46,382 nt of DNA from Actinomycetota bacterium. GTDB taxonomy: Bacteria; Actinomycetota; Thermoleophilia; Gaiellales; Gaiellaceae. The notes under the pieces are model-generated. The model was not told where the DNA came from. It was given only the letters and a program-made list of their open reading frames with translations, and ran no database searches. Location: assembly GCA_003161615.1 (NCBI GenBank), contig PMOB01000029.1, forward strand, positions 1 through 46,382, written 5' to 3'. A program made the translations under genes and the position numbers. Shown here one piece after another: positions 1-8,520 of this stretch (position 1 is the stretch's first letter; each line of letters opens with the position of its first letter).

Positions 1-330
1 GGCGACGATCGCCAGCGTCTCGAGCGCTGCCTGGGAGAGGTTCCGCTGCGCAGGCCGTTCGAACAGCCGCGCACACGCGGCTGCCTCGTCGCGGGAGGCG
101 CGGAAGGCCCAGCCGCCGGCGACCTGCTCGAGCACGATGCCGCTCCGTCCCTCTTCGAAGCGCTCGCCGACAAGGCGCAGAGCCTCCTCGACGCGCTCCG
201 GATGGTCCTCCGACGCCGCCGCGAGCTCGTCGAGCGAGAGCGGCGTGGACGCGACGACGAGCAGCGCCTCGACCGTCCTCGCGAGCTCGTCGAGCGGGTC
301 AGGAGCGATCAGGCGGAGCGGAGTTTCCAT
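1..330 (-). CDS. scpB: Segregation and condensation protein B (3'-truncated by the window edge)
   Basis: Only the first 110 residues are in the window; the gene runs off the left edge. ScpB is the winged-helix kleisin partner that, with ScpA, loads SMC onto chromosomes. The visible part begins METPLRLIAPD and carries the N-terminal ScpB helices (a TVEALLVVAS stretch) and the family hallmark SQAALETLAIVA at the cut end. The ATG lies inside the end of scpA, an overlap of 22 bases, so the pair is probably translationally coupled. It is the last visible gene of a dnaE-lgt-scpA-scpB run. Identification rests on the motif and on the adjacent scpA. Confidence 0.9.
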   Translation of the reverse strand, partial: METPLRLIAPDPLDELARTVEALLVVASTPLSLDELAAASEDHPERVEEALRLVGERFEEGRSGIVLEQVAGGWAFRASRDEAAACARLFERPAQRNLSQAALETLAIVA

Positions 331-1076
331 TCCTCTGTCCTTTCGTCTGAGACGGGGTTCTCCTCCAGGCGGGAAACGCGGATCGCCGCGAACGGGGCGG
401 CCTGCTCGATGCGCAGCTCGCCGGAGCGGCGGAGCTCGAGCAGCGCGAGAAAGGCGGCTGCCTGCTCGAGCCGCGTCAGCTGCTGCACCTCGCTGTCGAA
501 GTCGAAGCGGGAGCGGCGGCGGAGCACGGCGCGAAAGCGGTCGAGGAACTGCGAGACCGGCGGGAAGTGGAGCGCCATGTGCGAGAGCGAGACCTGCGGC
601 GGCTCCTGCGCGAGCAGTCCCAGCACAGCGCCGAGCGCCTCCGGATCCTGCGGCGCGAGCGGGATCTCGACCTTCGGCGCGAGGGGCGCCGGGCCGAGCC
701 GGAAGAAGCGATCGCCCTCCGCCGCGAGCCGTTCCCGCAGCCACTGCGCCGCCTCCTTCGCGCGCCGGTACTCGGCAAGCCGCCGCGCGAGCTCCTCCGC
801 GGCCTCCTCGGGATCGAGCTCGGCGAGCTCGGCGTTCTCGTCGGGGAAGAGAGCGCGCGCCTTCAGCTCGAGCAGCGCGGCGATGAGGACGAGGAACTCG
901 CCGCACGCCTCGAGATCGAGCTCCTCGCGCTTGGCGAGCCGCTCGAGGAACGCGACGACGATCGCCGCGAGGTCGATGTCCCGCAGGTCGAGCTCCTCCT
1001 TGAGGACGAGCGCGAGCAGCAGGTCGAACGGCCCCTCGAAAGCGTCGAGGTCGAGCTCTAGCTCGCGGACAATCAC
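309..1076 (-). CDS. scpA: Segregation and condensation protein A (kleisin)
   Basis: A 255-residue kleisin that bridges SMC heads and binds ScpB in chromosome condensation. The N-terminus has the ScpA signature FEGPFDLLLAL followed by the DLRDIDLAAIV segment, then acidic and helical linkers and a C-terminal winged-helix region. The length is normal for the family. I take the GTG at 1076; its upstream sequence has only a weak GGAG, consistent with coupling to lgt 18 bases upstream. The 3' end overlaps the scpB start. Cytosolic and nucleoid-associated. Confidence 0.93.
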   Translation of the reverse strand: MIVRELELDLDAFEGPFDLLLALVLKEELDLRDIDLAAIVVAFLERLAKREELDLEACGEFLVLIAALLELKARALFPDENAELAELDPEEAAEELARRLAEYRRAKEAAQWLRERLAAEGDRFFRLGPAPLAPKVEIPLAPQDPEALGAVLGLLAQEPPQVSLSHMALHFPPVSQFLDRFRAVLRRRSRFDFDSEVQQLTRLEQAAAFLALLELRRSGELRIEQAAPFAAIRVSRLEENPVSDERTEEWKLRSA

Positions 1077-1094
1077 TCCGCGAGCGTAGTGCCG

Positions 1095-1994
1095 CTACCG
1101 GACGCGGCCCTTCGGGACAGCCATCCGCGGCCCGGTGGGAATGGGACGCGCCTTTGGCGGCGGCGGCGCCTTGTCCGGATCCCGGATGAACTGCCACCAG
1201 ACGAAGAACGCCAAGGCGAGGATCCCGACGCCGAGCGAGACCCAGAAGTTGATGCGCTCGCCGAGGAAGTAGTTGGACGGATCGATCCGCAGGACTTCCT
1301 CGAAGGTACGGAACATCGTGTACCAGACGACGTAGAGCGCGAACAGCGCCGGCCGGCGGAGGTTGAAGCGGCGGTCGATCCAGAGGAGAACGCCGACGCC
1401 GCCGAGATCCCAGATGAACTCGTAGAGGAAGGTCGGCTGGTAGTAGCCGAACTTGCCGGTCGACTGGTAGCGCGGGTCGATCCCGCCCTGGTGCGCCTGG
1501 TCGATCCGGAGCGCCCACGGCAGGCTCGTCGGCCGGCCGTACAGCTCCTGGTTCCAGTAGTTGCCCCAGCGGCCGATCCCCTGCGCGAGGAGAAGGCCTG
1601 GTGCGACGGCGTCCATCATCAGCCGGACGCTGTTGCCCGAGTGCCGCACGACGATCGCGCCGGCGAGACAGCCCGCGGGGATCGCGCCCCAGATGCCGAG
1701 GCCGCCGTCCCAGACCGCGGCGAAGCCGTACCAGTGCTGGTGGATCGTCGGATCCTGGTTCCAGCTCGTCAGATCGTGGTAGGCGCGCGCTCCGATGATC
1801 CCGGCGACGACCCCCCAGAGGGCCATGCGGAAGATGAGATCCCAGTCGCCTCCCCAGGCGATCCAGCGGCGACCGGTCAGCCAGATACAGCCGGCGATGC
1901 CGAGGAGCAGCATCACGCCGTACATGTGCAGCGTCAGCCCGACGTTGAACGTCCCGCTGGACGGCGAAGGGATGTAGGCGAGGAGGCCGCTCAC
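1095..1994 (-). CDS. lgt: Prolipoprotein diacylglyceryl transferase
   Basis: Lgt transfers diacylglycerol from phosphatidylglycerol to the lipobox Cys of prolipoproteins in the cytoplasmic membrane. The 299-residue protein has about seven hydrophobic segments and the Lgt signature GRWGNYWNQELYG near residue 145. The E. coli HGGL segment is replaced here by WDGGLGIWG, so the His at that place is missing. The C-terminus is a basic, proline-rich tail. Start is a GTG 21 bases after dnaE, so the two are likely co-transcribed. At least one likely substrate, the lipoprotein at 5460, lies nearby. Confidence 0.95.
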   Translation of the reverse strand: MSGLLAYIPSPSSGTFNVGLTLHMYGVMLLLGIAGCIWLTGRRWIAWGGDWDLIFRMALWGVVAGIIGARAYHDLTSWNQDPTIHQHWYGFAAVWDGGLGIWGAIPAGCLAGAIVVRHSGNSVRLMMDAVAPGLLLAQGIGRWGNYWNQELYGRPTSLPWALRIDQAHQGGIDPRYQSTGKFGYYQPTFLYEFIWDLGGVGVLLWIDRRFNLRRPALFALYVVWYTMFRTFEEVLRIDPSNYFLGERINFWVSLGVGILALAFFVWWQFIRDPDKAPPPPKARPIPTGPRMAVPKGRVR

Positions 1995-2015
1995 GCGAGG
2001 CCCATTCTGCCCTGG

Positions 2016-5000
2016 CTACTGGATCGCTGCCTCACCGAGGAGCTGGCGAACCTCGGCGAAGAAGTCGGGCTGGGGGTCGACGCGGTACTCCGGGCCTAGC
2101 TCGAGGAGCTTCGGGCCGACCGACGTGACGAGGTCGACGTAGACCGGCGCCTCGCCGGGGAAGCCGCGGACGACGTGCGCGAGCTCGCGGATCACGCCGG
2201 CCCGCGCGGCCCGCGCGTCCACCTTGAGCCGCACCTCACGCCGTTCCGGCGTCGCTTCGAACGGCACCACCTCGAGCGCGATCAGCTTCGTCTCTCCCTG
2301 TTGTTTGTGGTCGACGCGCCCCTTCACGATGAGGATGGCGTCGGAGACGAGCAGCTCGCGCGCGTGCACGTACGTCGAGTTGAAGACGACGACCTCGACC
2401 GAGCCCGTCACGTCCTCGAGCTGGACGAAGGCCATCGGCTCGCCCTTCTTCGTCGTCGTCGTCCGCTGCGAGGCGACGATGCCGCCGACGAGGACGGTCT
2501 CACCCTCGCGCCGCCGCTCGAGCTCGGAGAGGGTGCAATCCGTCCGCCGGCGCAGCTGGTCGCGGATCGCGGTGAGCGGGTGCTCGGAGACGTAGAGGCC
2601 GAGGCTCTCCTTCTCCATGTGGAGGAGCTGCGACTTCTCCGCCTCGATCACAGGGATGCGCGGCTCGTGGTCGGCCGCGGAGTTCTCCTCGCCACCGAGG
2701 TCGAAGATCGAGGCCTGGCCGAGCAGCCGGTCGGACTGGTGGCGCTGGCCGTAGGCGAGGACCTGGTCGAGCGTGCGCTCGTCGAGAACGCCGAGCCGCG
2801 ACGGGACGATCAGGTCGAGGGCGCCGCACTTCGCGAGCGCCTCGACGACGCGCCGGTTGAGAAGCTGCGCGTCGACCCGCGTCACGAGGTCGCCGACGGA
2901 CGTGAACGGGCCTCCCTCCTCCCGCGCCGCGACGATCGCGCGGCACGTCGCCTCGCCGACGTTCTTCACCGCGTTGAGCCCGAAGCGGATCTTTCCCTCG
3001 ACGACCGCGAAGTCGACCTGCGAGGAGTTGACGTCGGGCGGCAGGACCTCGATCCCGAGCTCGTCGCACGCGGCGACGTAGAACGGCACCTTGTCCTTCG
3101 TGTTCATCACGGAGGAGATGAGCGCGGCCATGTACTCGCGCGGGTGGTTCGCGCGCAGCCAGGCCGTGCGGTAGGAGGTAAGCGCGTAGCAGGCGGCGTG
3201 CGCCTTGTTGAAGGAGTAGTCCTGCGAGGACTCCATGTCCTGCCAGAGCTGGCGCGCGACGCTGTCCGCCGTCCCACTCGCGGCGCACCCCTCGAGGAAC
3301 TTGTCCTTGAGCGACGCCATGAGCGAGTGGATCTTCTTGCCGATCGCCTTGCGGAGGTCGTCGGCCTCGCCGGGCGAGAAGCCGGCGATCTGCTTCGCAA
3401 TCTGGAGGTACTGCTCCTGGTAGACGCAGATGCCGTACGTGGAGCCGGTGATCGCCTCGAGGCGCGGATCCGGGTACGCGACGGTCTCCTGGCCGTTCTT
3501 GCGCTTCGCGTAGACGGGGATGTACTGCATCGGGCCCGGGCGGTAGAGCGCGCCGAGCGCGATCAGATCCTCGAACACCGTCGGCTTCACCTGGCGCAGC
3601 GCGTCGCGCATCCCCGACGACTCGAACTGGAAGACGCCGGTCGCCTCGCCGCGCGCGAGCATCGCGTAGGTCTTCGCGTCGTCGAGCGGGATCGTCTGGA
3701 TGTCGAGGCCGGGAACGAGCTCGACCGCCTTGTCGATCACGTCGAGGTTGCGGAGGCCGAGGAAGTCGATCTTCAGGAGCCCGATCGACTCGATCACCGT
3801 GCCGGAGAACTGGGTGACGATCTCCTGGTCGGCCCCCTTCTGCTGGACGGGCACACTCTCGATGAGCGGCTCGGCGCCGATCACGACGGCGGCAGCGTGG
3901 ATGCCGTCCTGGCGCGTCAGCCCCTCGAGCGGACGGGCGAGGTCGACGATCTCCTTCGCCGCCGGCTCGGAGTCGTATGCGACGCGCAGCTCGCCGCCCG
4001 GCTTGAGGCACTCGTCGAGTGTCTGGCCGGGACCTTCCGGGATGAGCTTGGCGAGCCGGTCGACGACCCCGTACGGATGGTCGAGGACGCGGCCGGCATC
4101 GCGGACGGCGGCGCGGGCGGCCATCGTCCCGAAGGTGATGATCTGCGCGACGCGGTCGCGGCCGTAGCGCTCGCGCACGTAGTTGATGACCCGCTCGCGG
4201 CCCTCCACGGCGAAGTCGATGTCCATGTCCGGCATCGACTTGCGGCCCGGGTTGAGGAACCGCTCGAAGAGGAGGTCGTACGGAAGCGGGTCGAGGTCGG
4301 TGATCTCGAGGCAGTAGGCGACGAGGCTGCCGGCGGCCGAGCCGCGGCCGGGGCCGACGCTGATCCCGTTCCGCTTCGCGAAGCCCACGAAGTCGGCGAC
4401 GATCAGGAAGTAGTCGGAGAAGCCCATCTCCTTGATCGTCTTCAGCTCGAACTGAAGCCGCTCGCGCATCTCCGGCGTGACGGTGACGTAGCGCTTCGTC
4501 GCGCCTGCCTCGACGAGCTCGACGAGGTACTCGAAGGCGTCGCGACCGTTCGGCGTGTCGAACTTCGGCAGGAGGATCCGGTCGAGCTCGATCTCGACGT
4601 TGCAGCGCTCGGCGATCTCGAGCGTGCGCCGGAGCGCGTCGGAGTGGCCGGGGAAGTCGGCGGCCATCTCCTCCGGCGTCTTGAAGTAGAAGTGGTCGGT
4701 CTCGAACTTCCAGTGGTTCGGGTTCTTGAGCGAGTCGCCGGACTGAATGCAGAGCAGCGCCTCGTGGGCGCGCGCGTCCTCATGGCGGAGGTAGTGGACG
4801 TCGCCGGTCGCGACCGTCGGTAGCCCTCGCTTCGTCGCGAGCGCGGCCAGCTCGGGGTTGATCCGCTGCTGGACGTCGAGGTGCGCGTTCTGAAGCTCGA
4901 CGTAGACCTGGTCGCGGCCGAAGATCTGCTCCAGCCGGTCGAGCTCCTTCTCGGCGTCGGCGGGGCGGTTCTCCTCGAGCGCCTTGCAGACGCGGCCGGA

Positions 5001-5408
5001 GAGGCAGCCGGAAAGCGCGATCAATCCCGGCGCGTGCGTCTGGAGCAGCTCCCAGTCGACGCGCGGCTTGTAGTAGTAGCCCTCGAGATAGCCGAGGCTC
5101 GAGAGCTTGATCAGGTTGGCGTAGCCCTCGGTCGACTCGGCGAGGAGGGTGAGATGCGCCTGGCCCTTCTGCTGCGCGTGGCGGTCGTCGGTGACGTAGA
5201 CCTCGCAGCCGAGGACGGGCTTCACTCCCTCCTTGCGGGCCGCCTTGTAGAGGTCGATCGCGCCGGCGAGGGAGCCGTGGTCGGTGAGCGCGACCGCCGG
5301 CATCTCGAGTTCGGCGGCGCGCTTGGCGAGGTCAGGGATCCGGCACGCCCCGTCGAGGATCGAGTACTCGGAGTGGACGTGGAGATGAACGAAGGGCGCT
5401 TCGGGCAC
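2016..5408 (-). CDS. dnaE: DNA polymerase III alpha subunit
   Basis: The replicative polymerase catalytic subunit, 1130 residues, a normal DnaE1 length. It starts with a PHP domain whose HLHVHSEYSILDGA motif keeps the metal-binding His residues. The polymerase core follows, with PDMDIDF near residue 395 and the third acidic motif KIDFLGL near 545 (equivalents of E. coli D401, D403 and D555). Helix-hairpin-helix and OB-fold regions follow (the OB region is around VLVGGIVASQRTTTTKKG). The intact PHP ligands leave room for PHP-borne proofreading; this is inference. A GTG start is preceded by a TACGAT hexamer nine bases upstream. First gene of the dnaE-lgt-scpA-scpB run. Confidence 0.97.
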   Translation of the reverse strand: MPEAPFVHLHVHSEYSILDGACRIPDLAKRAAELEMPAVALTDHGSLAGAIDLYKAARKEGVKPVLGCEVYVTDDRHAQQKGQAHLTLLAESTEGYANLIKLSSLGYLEGYYYKPRVDWELLQTHAPGLIALSGCLSGRVCKALEENRPADAEKELDRLEQIFGRDQVYVELQNAHLDVQQRINPELAALATKRGLPTVATGDVHYLRHEDARAHEALLCIQSGDSLKNPNHWKFETDHFYFKTPEEMAADFPGHSDALRRTLEIAERCNVEIELDRILLPKFDTPNGRDAFEYLVELVEAGATKRYVTVTPEMRERLQFELKTIKEMGFSDYFLIVADFVGFAKRNGISVGPGRGSAAGSLVAYCLEITDLDPLPYDLLFERFLNPGRKSMPDMDIDFAVEGRERVINYVRERYGRDRVAQIITFGTMAARAAVRDAGRVLDHPYGVVDRLAKLIPEGPGQTLDECLKPGGELRVAYDSEPAAKEIVDLARPLEGLTRQDGIHAAAVVIGAEPLIESVPVQQKGADQEIVTQFSGTVIESIGLLKIDFLGLRNLDVIDKAVELVPGLDIQTIPLDDAKTYAMLARGEATGVFQFESSGMRDALRQVKPTVFEDLIALGALYRPGPMQYIPVYAKRKNGQETVAYPDPRLEAITGSTYGICVYQEQYLQIAKQIAGFSPGEADDLRKAIGKKIHSLMASLKDKFLEGCAASGTADSVARQLWQDMESSQDYSFNKAHAACYALTSYRTAWLRANHPREYMAALISSVMNTKDKVPFYVAACDELGIEVLPPDVNSSQVDFAVVEGKIRFGLNAVKNVGEATCRAIVAAREEGGPFTSVGDLVTRVDAQLLNRRVVEALAKCGALDLIVPSRLGVLDERTLDQVLAYGQRHQSDRLLGQASIFDLGGEENSAADHEPRIPVIEAEKSQLLHMEKESLGLYVSEHPLTAIRDQLRRRTDCTLSELERRREGETVLVGGIVASQRTTTTKKGEPMAFVQLEDVTGSVEVVVFNSTYVHARELLVSDAILIVKGRVDHKQQGETKLIALEVVPFEATPERREVRLKVDARAARAGVIRELAHVVRGFPGEAPVYVDLVTSVGPKLLELGPEYRVDPQPDFFAEVRQLLGEAAIQ

Positions 5409-5417
5409 GGGATCCCG

Positions 5418-5423
5418 ATCGTA
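5418..5423 (-). promoter_or_regulatory. Probable -10 hexamer of dnaE
   Basis: Read on the minus strand this is TACGAT, nine bases before the GTG at 5408. It matches the TANNNT pattern seen at many other starts in this window. The leader would be only two or three bases. No ribosome binding site is visible. Confidence 0.55.
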
Positions 5424-5459
5424 CTCCCGTGCCCGGAAGACACCCGAATGCGTGTCAGC

Positions 5460-5975
5460 TCACTTGCAGTTCTGGGCGGCCCACGCCTGGAGATGCGTCT
5501 CCGCCGCCTTGAGCTTCGTCGTGTTGAACACCTTCGCCGCGCTCACGAGCGCCGCCATCTGCGCCGCGGAGGGAGGCGTCGTCGAGCTCGAGCCCGGCTT
5601 GTACCCGGCCTTCTCGAGCGCCGACAGATAGCCGGAGAACGCCGTTGCGAAGGTCTGGAAGTCGCCGCGGATCGCGGCCGGCGCCGCAGTCGCGAGCGCC
5701 TGAAGATCCTTCGACTCGGTCTGGAGCGTCGTTGCCGCGTTCCCGGAGGTCGAGGCCATTGCGCCCGCGATCTTCGAGGCGAGGCTCGAGAACTGCAGAC
5801 AGTTCTTCGCGCTCGCGAAGCTCGTCCCACTGCTCCCGGTGGTGGTGCTCTGCTGCTGGGTGCTCGTCGCTCCCGTCGTCGGCGGAGGGGAACTCCCGCC
5901 GCCGCCACACCCGGCGGCAACCGCCACCAGCCCTGCGGCGAGGACCATGACGGTGATGCGCAAACTGCGTCTCAT
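5460..5975 (-). CDS. Small lipoprotein of unknown function
   Basis: A 171-residue exported protein. The N-terminus MRRSLRITVMVLAAG is a basic-then-hydrophobic signal, ending in a lipobox-like VAAGC with Cys at residue 23. A Gly/Ser/Thr/Pro/Gln-rich linker of about 30 residues follows, then a helical domain with two further Cys (NCLQF and the terminal QNCK) that could form a disulfide. The ATG is chosen because GGAGG sits five bases upstream; the open frame continues further upstream but that part is antisense-like. It is the last gene in a minus-strand cluster, 95 bases after the diguanylate cyclase. No known domain recognised. Confidence 0.75.
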   Translation of the reverse strand: MRRSLRITVMVLAAGLVAVAAGCGGGGSSPPPTTGATSTQQQSTTTGSSGTSFASAKNCLQFSSLASKIAGAMASTSGNAATTLQTESKDLQALATAAPAAIRGDFQTFATAFSGYLSALEKAGYKPGSSSTTPPSAAQMAALVSAAKVFNTTKLKAAETHLQAWAAQNCK

Positions 5976-6070
5976 TGAGGCCTCCGTTCGAATGACCACG
6001 CGGACACTCCGATCCTCTCGCTCAAGGACGGCGCTGTCCAGCCGGGAAACTCCCGATCGTGCGGTACGGG

Positions 6071-7213
6071 TCAGCGGGTCAGCACGAGGCGGTCGCGGCC
6101 GGCCGCCTTCGCCTGGTAGAGCGCGACGTCGGCGCGCGCGACGGCGGCGCCCACCGGCTCGGAGCCGTCCCACGTCGCGATGCCGGCGGAGAACGTGATC
6201 TCGGGCGGCGTGACGCCTTGTAGGCGTTCGACGACGACCTCGGCGTCCTGCGAGGACGCGCTCGGGAGGATCAGCGCGAACTCCTCGCCGCCGAGCCGTG
6301 CGAGGAGGGAGTCCGGCCGGAGCACGTCCGTCCAGGCCGCCGCGACGCGGCGAAGCAGGTCGTCTCCGGCGGGATGGCCGTGCGCGTCGTTGTACGCCTT
6401 GAAGTGGTCCAGGTCGAGCACGCAGACGCTCAGCGCGTCGCCCGAGCGCGCCGCGCGCGACTGCTCGACGGCGAGCCGCTCGTCGAAGCGGCGGCGGTTC
6501 GCAGCGCTGGTCAGCTCGTCGAAGTGCGCGAGCTCCCCGAGCCTCTCCGCCTCGCTCTCCGCGTCGAGCCGGCCCCACCGCTCCCGCACGAGGAGGAAGA
6601 GGACGCCGGTCAGCGGCAGGACGGCAAGAAACGCGTAGCGGCCCTCGGCGGCAGCGAGCATCCCGATCGGCGTGAACAGGAGGTCGAAGCCGTACACGAC
6701 GCCGAGCACGCGGCCGAGCATCGGCAGCGGAGCACCGTTGACGAAGCGCTCGAAGACGACCGCGGGCACGAGGTCGGCGCCCGTCTGCGCGGCGAAGGCG
6801 GCGAGATAGAGCGGCCAGTGGCTCCAGGCGAAGGGACGTTCGCCGGCCGCGAGGAGGATCAGAACGGGCGGGATCGTGAACCACGCCGCGCCGAACGCGT
6901 TCGGGCAGAGCGTCTGCCTCTTCCCGGCAAGCGCGAGGATGGCGCTCGACACCGCGGTGCCGAGGCCGACGGCAAGCGGCACGTCCCGCAGCGGCATCTC
7001 GAAGAGGAGCGGCACGAACGCGAGCTGGGCGGGTACCGCCGCCCCGGCTCCGACCGGATACTCGAGCCGCACGAGGACGATGAACACCGCGAGGAGGACG
7101 ACGTCCGCCGCGGTGAAGTGCCGGGACGAGGAGCCGGTGAGCGGCAGCGCGATCGCGACCGCGAGGAACGGGACGAGGAAGACCGCTGTCCAGAGAGAGC
7201 GCCGCAGACGCAC
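6071..7213 (-). CDS. Membrane-anchored GGDEF diguanylate cyclase
   Basis: A 380-residue protein predicted to make cyclic di-GMP from two GTP. The first 210 residues hold roughly six membrane segments with no recognised ligand-binding domain. The GGDEF domain (about 215-378) includes FDELTSAANRR, DLDHFKAYND and the active-site loop LGGEEF, an accepted GGEEF variant. The allosteric I-site five residues before GGEEF reads RPDS rather than RxxD, so product inhibition may be lost. I start at the GTG encoding VRLRRSLWTAVFL because residues further upstream are Arg/Pro-rich and unlike a membrane protein start. It lies 38 bases after the methyltransferase gene. Confidence 0.9.
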   Translation of the reverse strand: MRLRRSLWTAVFLVPFLAVAIALPLTGSSSRHFTAADVVLLAVFIVLVRLEYPVGAGAAVPAQLAFVPLLFEMPLRDVPLAVGLGTAVSSAILALAGKRQTLCPNAFGAAWFTIPPVLILLAAGERPFAWSHWPLYLAAFAAQTGADLVPAVVFERFVNGAPLPMLGRVLGVVYGFDLLFTPIGMLAAAEGRYAFLAVLPLTGVLFLLVRERWGRLDAESEAERLGELAHFDELTSAANRRRFDERLAVEQSRAARSGDALSVCVLDLDHFKAYNDAHGHPAGDDLLRRVAAAWTDVLRPDSLLARLGGEEFALILPSASSQDAEVVVERLQGVTPPEITFSAGIATWDGSEPVGAAVARADVALYQAKAAGRDRLVLTR

Positions 7214-7251
7214 GTCCCGGTTATCGGCAGCGAGAGGCCGCGACCGTAGTC

Positions 7252-8004
7252 CTAGGAGCGGCGCAGCAGAACGCCGACCGGCTCCCGGTAGCCGAGGCGC
7301 TCGAAGGGAAGCGCGCCGTCGGCCGCATCGCGGAAGAGCTCTTCGATCTCCTCGAAGCCTTGCTCGACGTTGTCGAGGAAGAGAAGGCCGTTCGGGCGGA
7401 TCAGCTCGGCGAGCACCTCGACCTCGCGGCGGGCGTACGAGCCGACGTGACTCCCGTCCAGCAGCGCAACGTCGAACCGGACCCCGAGCTCTCGCAGGCT
7501 GGGCAGCACGTTCTCGCACGCGCTCCCGCTCTGCCACTCGACGGTGAGGTCGCGCCCGTCGAACCCGATGGTCGGGTTCCTCTCGAACGTGTAGCCGCAG
7601 ATCACGACGTTGGCGTCCTGGAGCCCGAGCTCGGCGAGGAGGGCGAACACGTGCGCCTGCGGATCGTTCACTCCGAGATGCGGCATGTTCGGATCGATGG
7701 ACACCGTGCGCGAACGCGGATCCAGCTCGAGCGTGGTCGCCGAGAGCGCCGCGAGTGAGACTCCGACGTAGTTGCCGATGTGGAGCGTCTGAACCGGGCT
7801 CTCCTTCGGGAAGTGCGAGGAGATCGTCGCCTGGATGAAGCCGAGCCCCGCCGGCCCCATCGATCCCAGGCCCACCGTCGGCCAGTCAAGCCCTCGCGCG
7901 GCGAGCAGGGCTACCGCGTCGTGGTAGGAGAACGGCCCGATGCGGAGAGTTGGAGTGTCCTCAGGCAGTCCCTGAGGCTCTGTTCTGCGGCGAGTGAAGC
8001 GCAT
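7252..8004 (-). CDS. Class I SAM-dependent methyltransferase (Methyltransf_24-like)
   Basis: A 250-residue soluble protein. A Rossmann-type core is suggested by TLHIGNYVGVSLAAL (glycine-rich loop region), the acidic VSIDPNMPH after the second strand, and VALLDGSHVGSYARREVEVL followed by RPNGLLFLDN, a pattern typical of Methyltransf_24 enzymes. The substrate cannot be predicted. The ATG is three bases after the acetyltransferase stop, so it belongs to the same transcript. An alternative reading is a methyltransferase-fold protein without activity, because the first glycine motif is atypical. Confidence 0.68.
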   Translation of the reverse strand: MRFTRRRTEPQGLPEDTPTLRIGPFSYHDAVALLAARGLDWPTVGLGSMGPAGLGFIQATISSHFPKESPVQTLHIGNYVGVSLAALSATTLELDPRSRTVSIDPNMPHLGVNDPQAHVFALLAELGLQDANVVICGYTFERNPTIGFDGRDLTVEWQSGSACENVLPSLRELGVRFDVALLDGSHVGSYARREVEVLAELIRPNGLLFLDNVEQGFEEIEELFRDAADGALPFERLGYREPVGVLLRRS

Positions 8005-8007
8005 GGG

Positions 8008-8520
8008 CTAGCCCGAGACCTGATACGCCATCAGGATCGCGTCGACGTAGTCGCCGCCGCGGCGGTAGTGACCCTTGCGGTAGCCCTCCCGCTCGAAGCC
8101 GAACGCGTCGTAGAGGGCGATCGCCGCCTCGTTCCACGGGAAGACGTGCAGCTCGAGCTTTCGGACGCCGGCCGTGCGCGCCCACTCCACCGCCGCATCG
8201 AGGAGCGCCTTCCCCACTCCCTGCCGGCGCGCGTCGATCGCCACCATCAGCCCGACGTCCGCGACGTGGGCGCTCGCCGGATGTGGGTCGCGCCCGACCG
8301 AGAGCCGCCCGACGAGCTCGCCGTCGTCTCGCTCCGCGACGAAGACCGCGGCGTGCGGATAGCGGCGGAGCGCCTTCAGGTAGCGGCGCTCGTCACCGGC
8401 GTTCCGCCACTCGCCCGCGATGCTGATCAGCCAGCCTTCCGGCTCGGCGCTCACCGCGTCGGCGAGGCGCGCCAGCTGCTCGGCGTCCGCCGGGTCCGCT
8501 GCGCGGATTACGAAGCTCAC
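8008..8520 (-). CDS. GNAT-family N-acetyltransferase
   Basis: A 170-residue acetyl-CoA-dependent acetyltransferase. Motif A is visible as RRQGVGKALLDAAVEWA, with the pyrophosphate-binding R-x-x-G-x-G/K pattern, followed by KLELHVFPWNEAAIALYDAFGF (motif B). It resembles RimI-like or small-molecule GNATs; the substrate is unknown. The GTG start overlaps the stop of the upstream GGT-like gene in a GTGA, which fixes the start and implies translational coupling. Confidence 0.87.
   Translation of the reverse strand: MSFVIRAADPADAEQLARLADAVSAEPEGWLISIAGEWRNAGDERRYLKALRRYPHAAVFVAERDDGELVGRLSVGRDPHPASAHVADVGLMVAIDARRQGVGKALLDAAVEWARTAGVRKLELHVFPWNEAAIALYDAFGFEREGYRKGHYRRGGDYVDAILMAYQVSG

Noticed and set aside
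2175-4823. Long plus-strand open frame (882 codons) opposite dnaE
   Set aside because: It is rich in Arg, Asp, Glu, Val and Leu with no domain, and mirrors the third-position GC bias of dnaE on the other strand. dnaE itself has unmistakable motifs.
5976-6884. N-terminal extension of the lipoprotein frame
   Set aside because: The upstream part is Arg/Pro-rich, overlaps the diguanylate cyclase in another frame, and a perfect GGAGG-ATG-signal peptide start exists at 5975.
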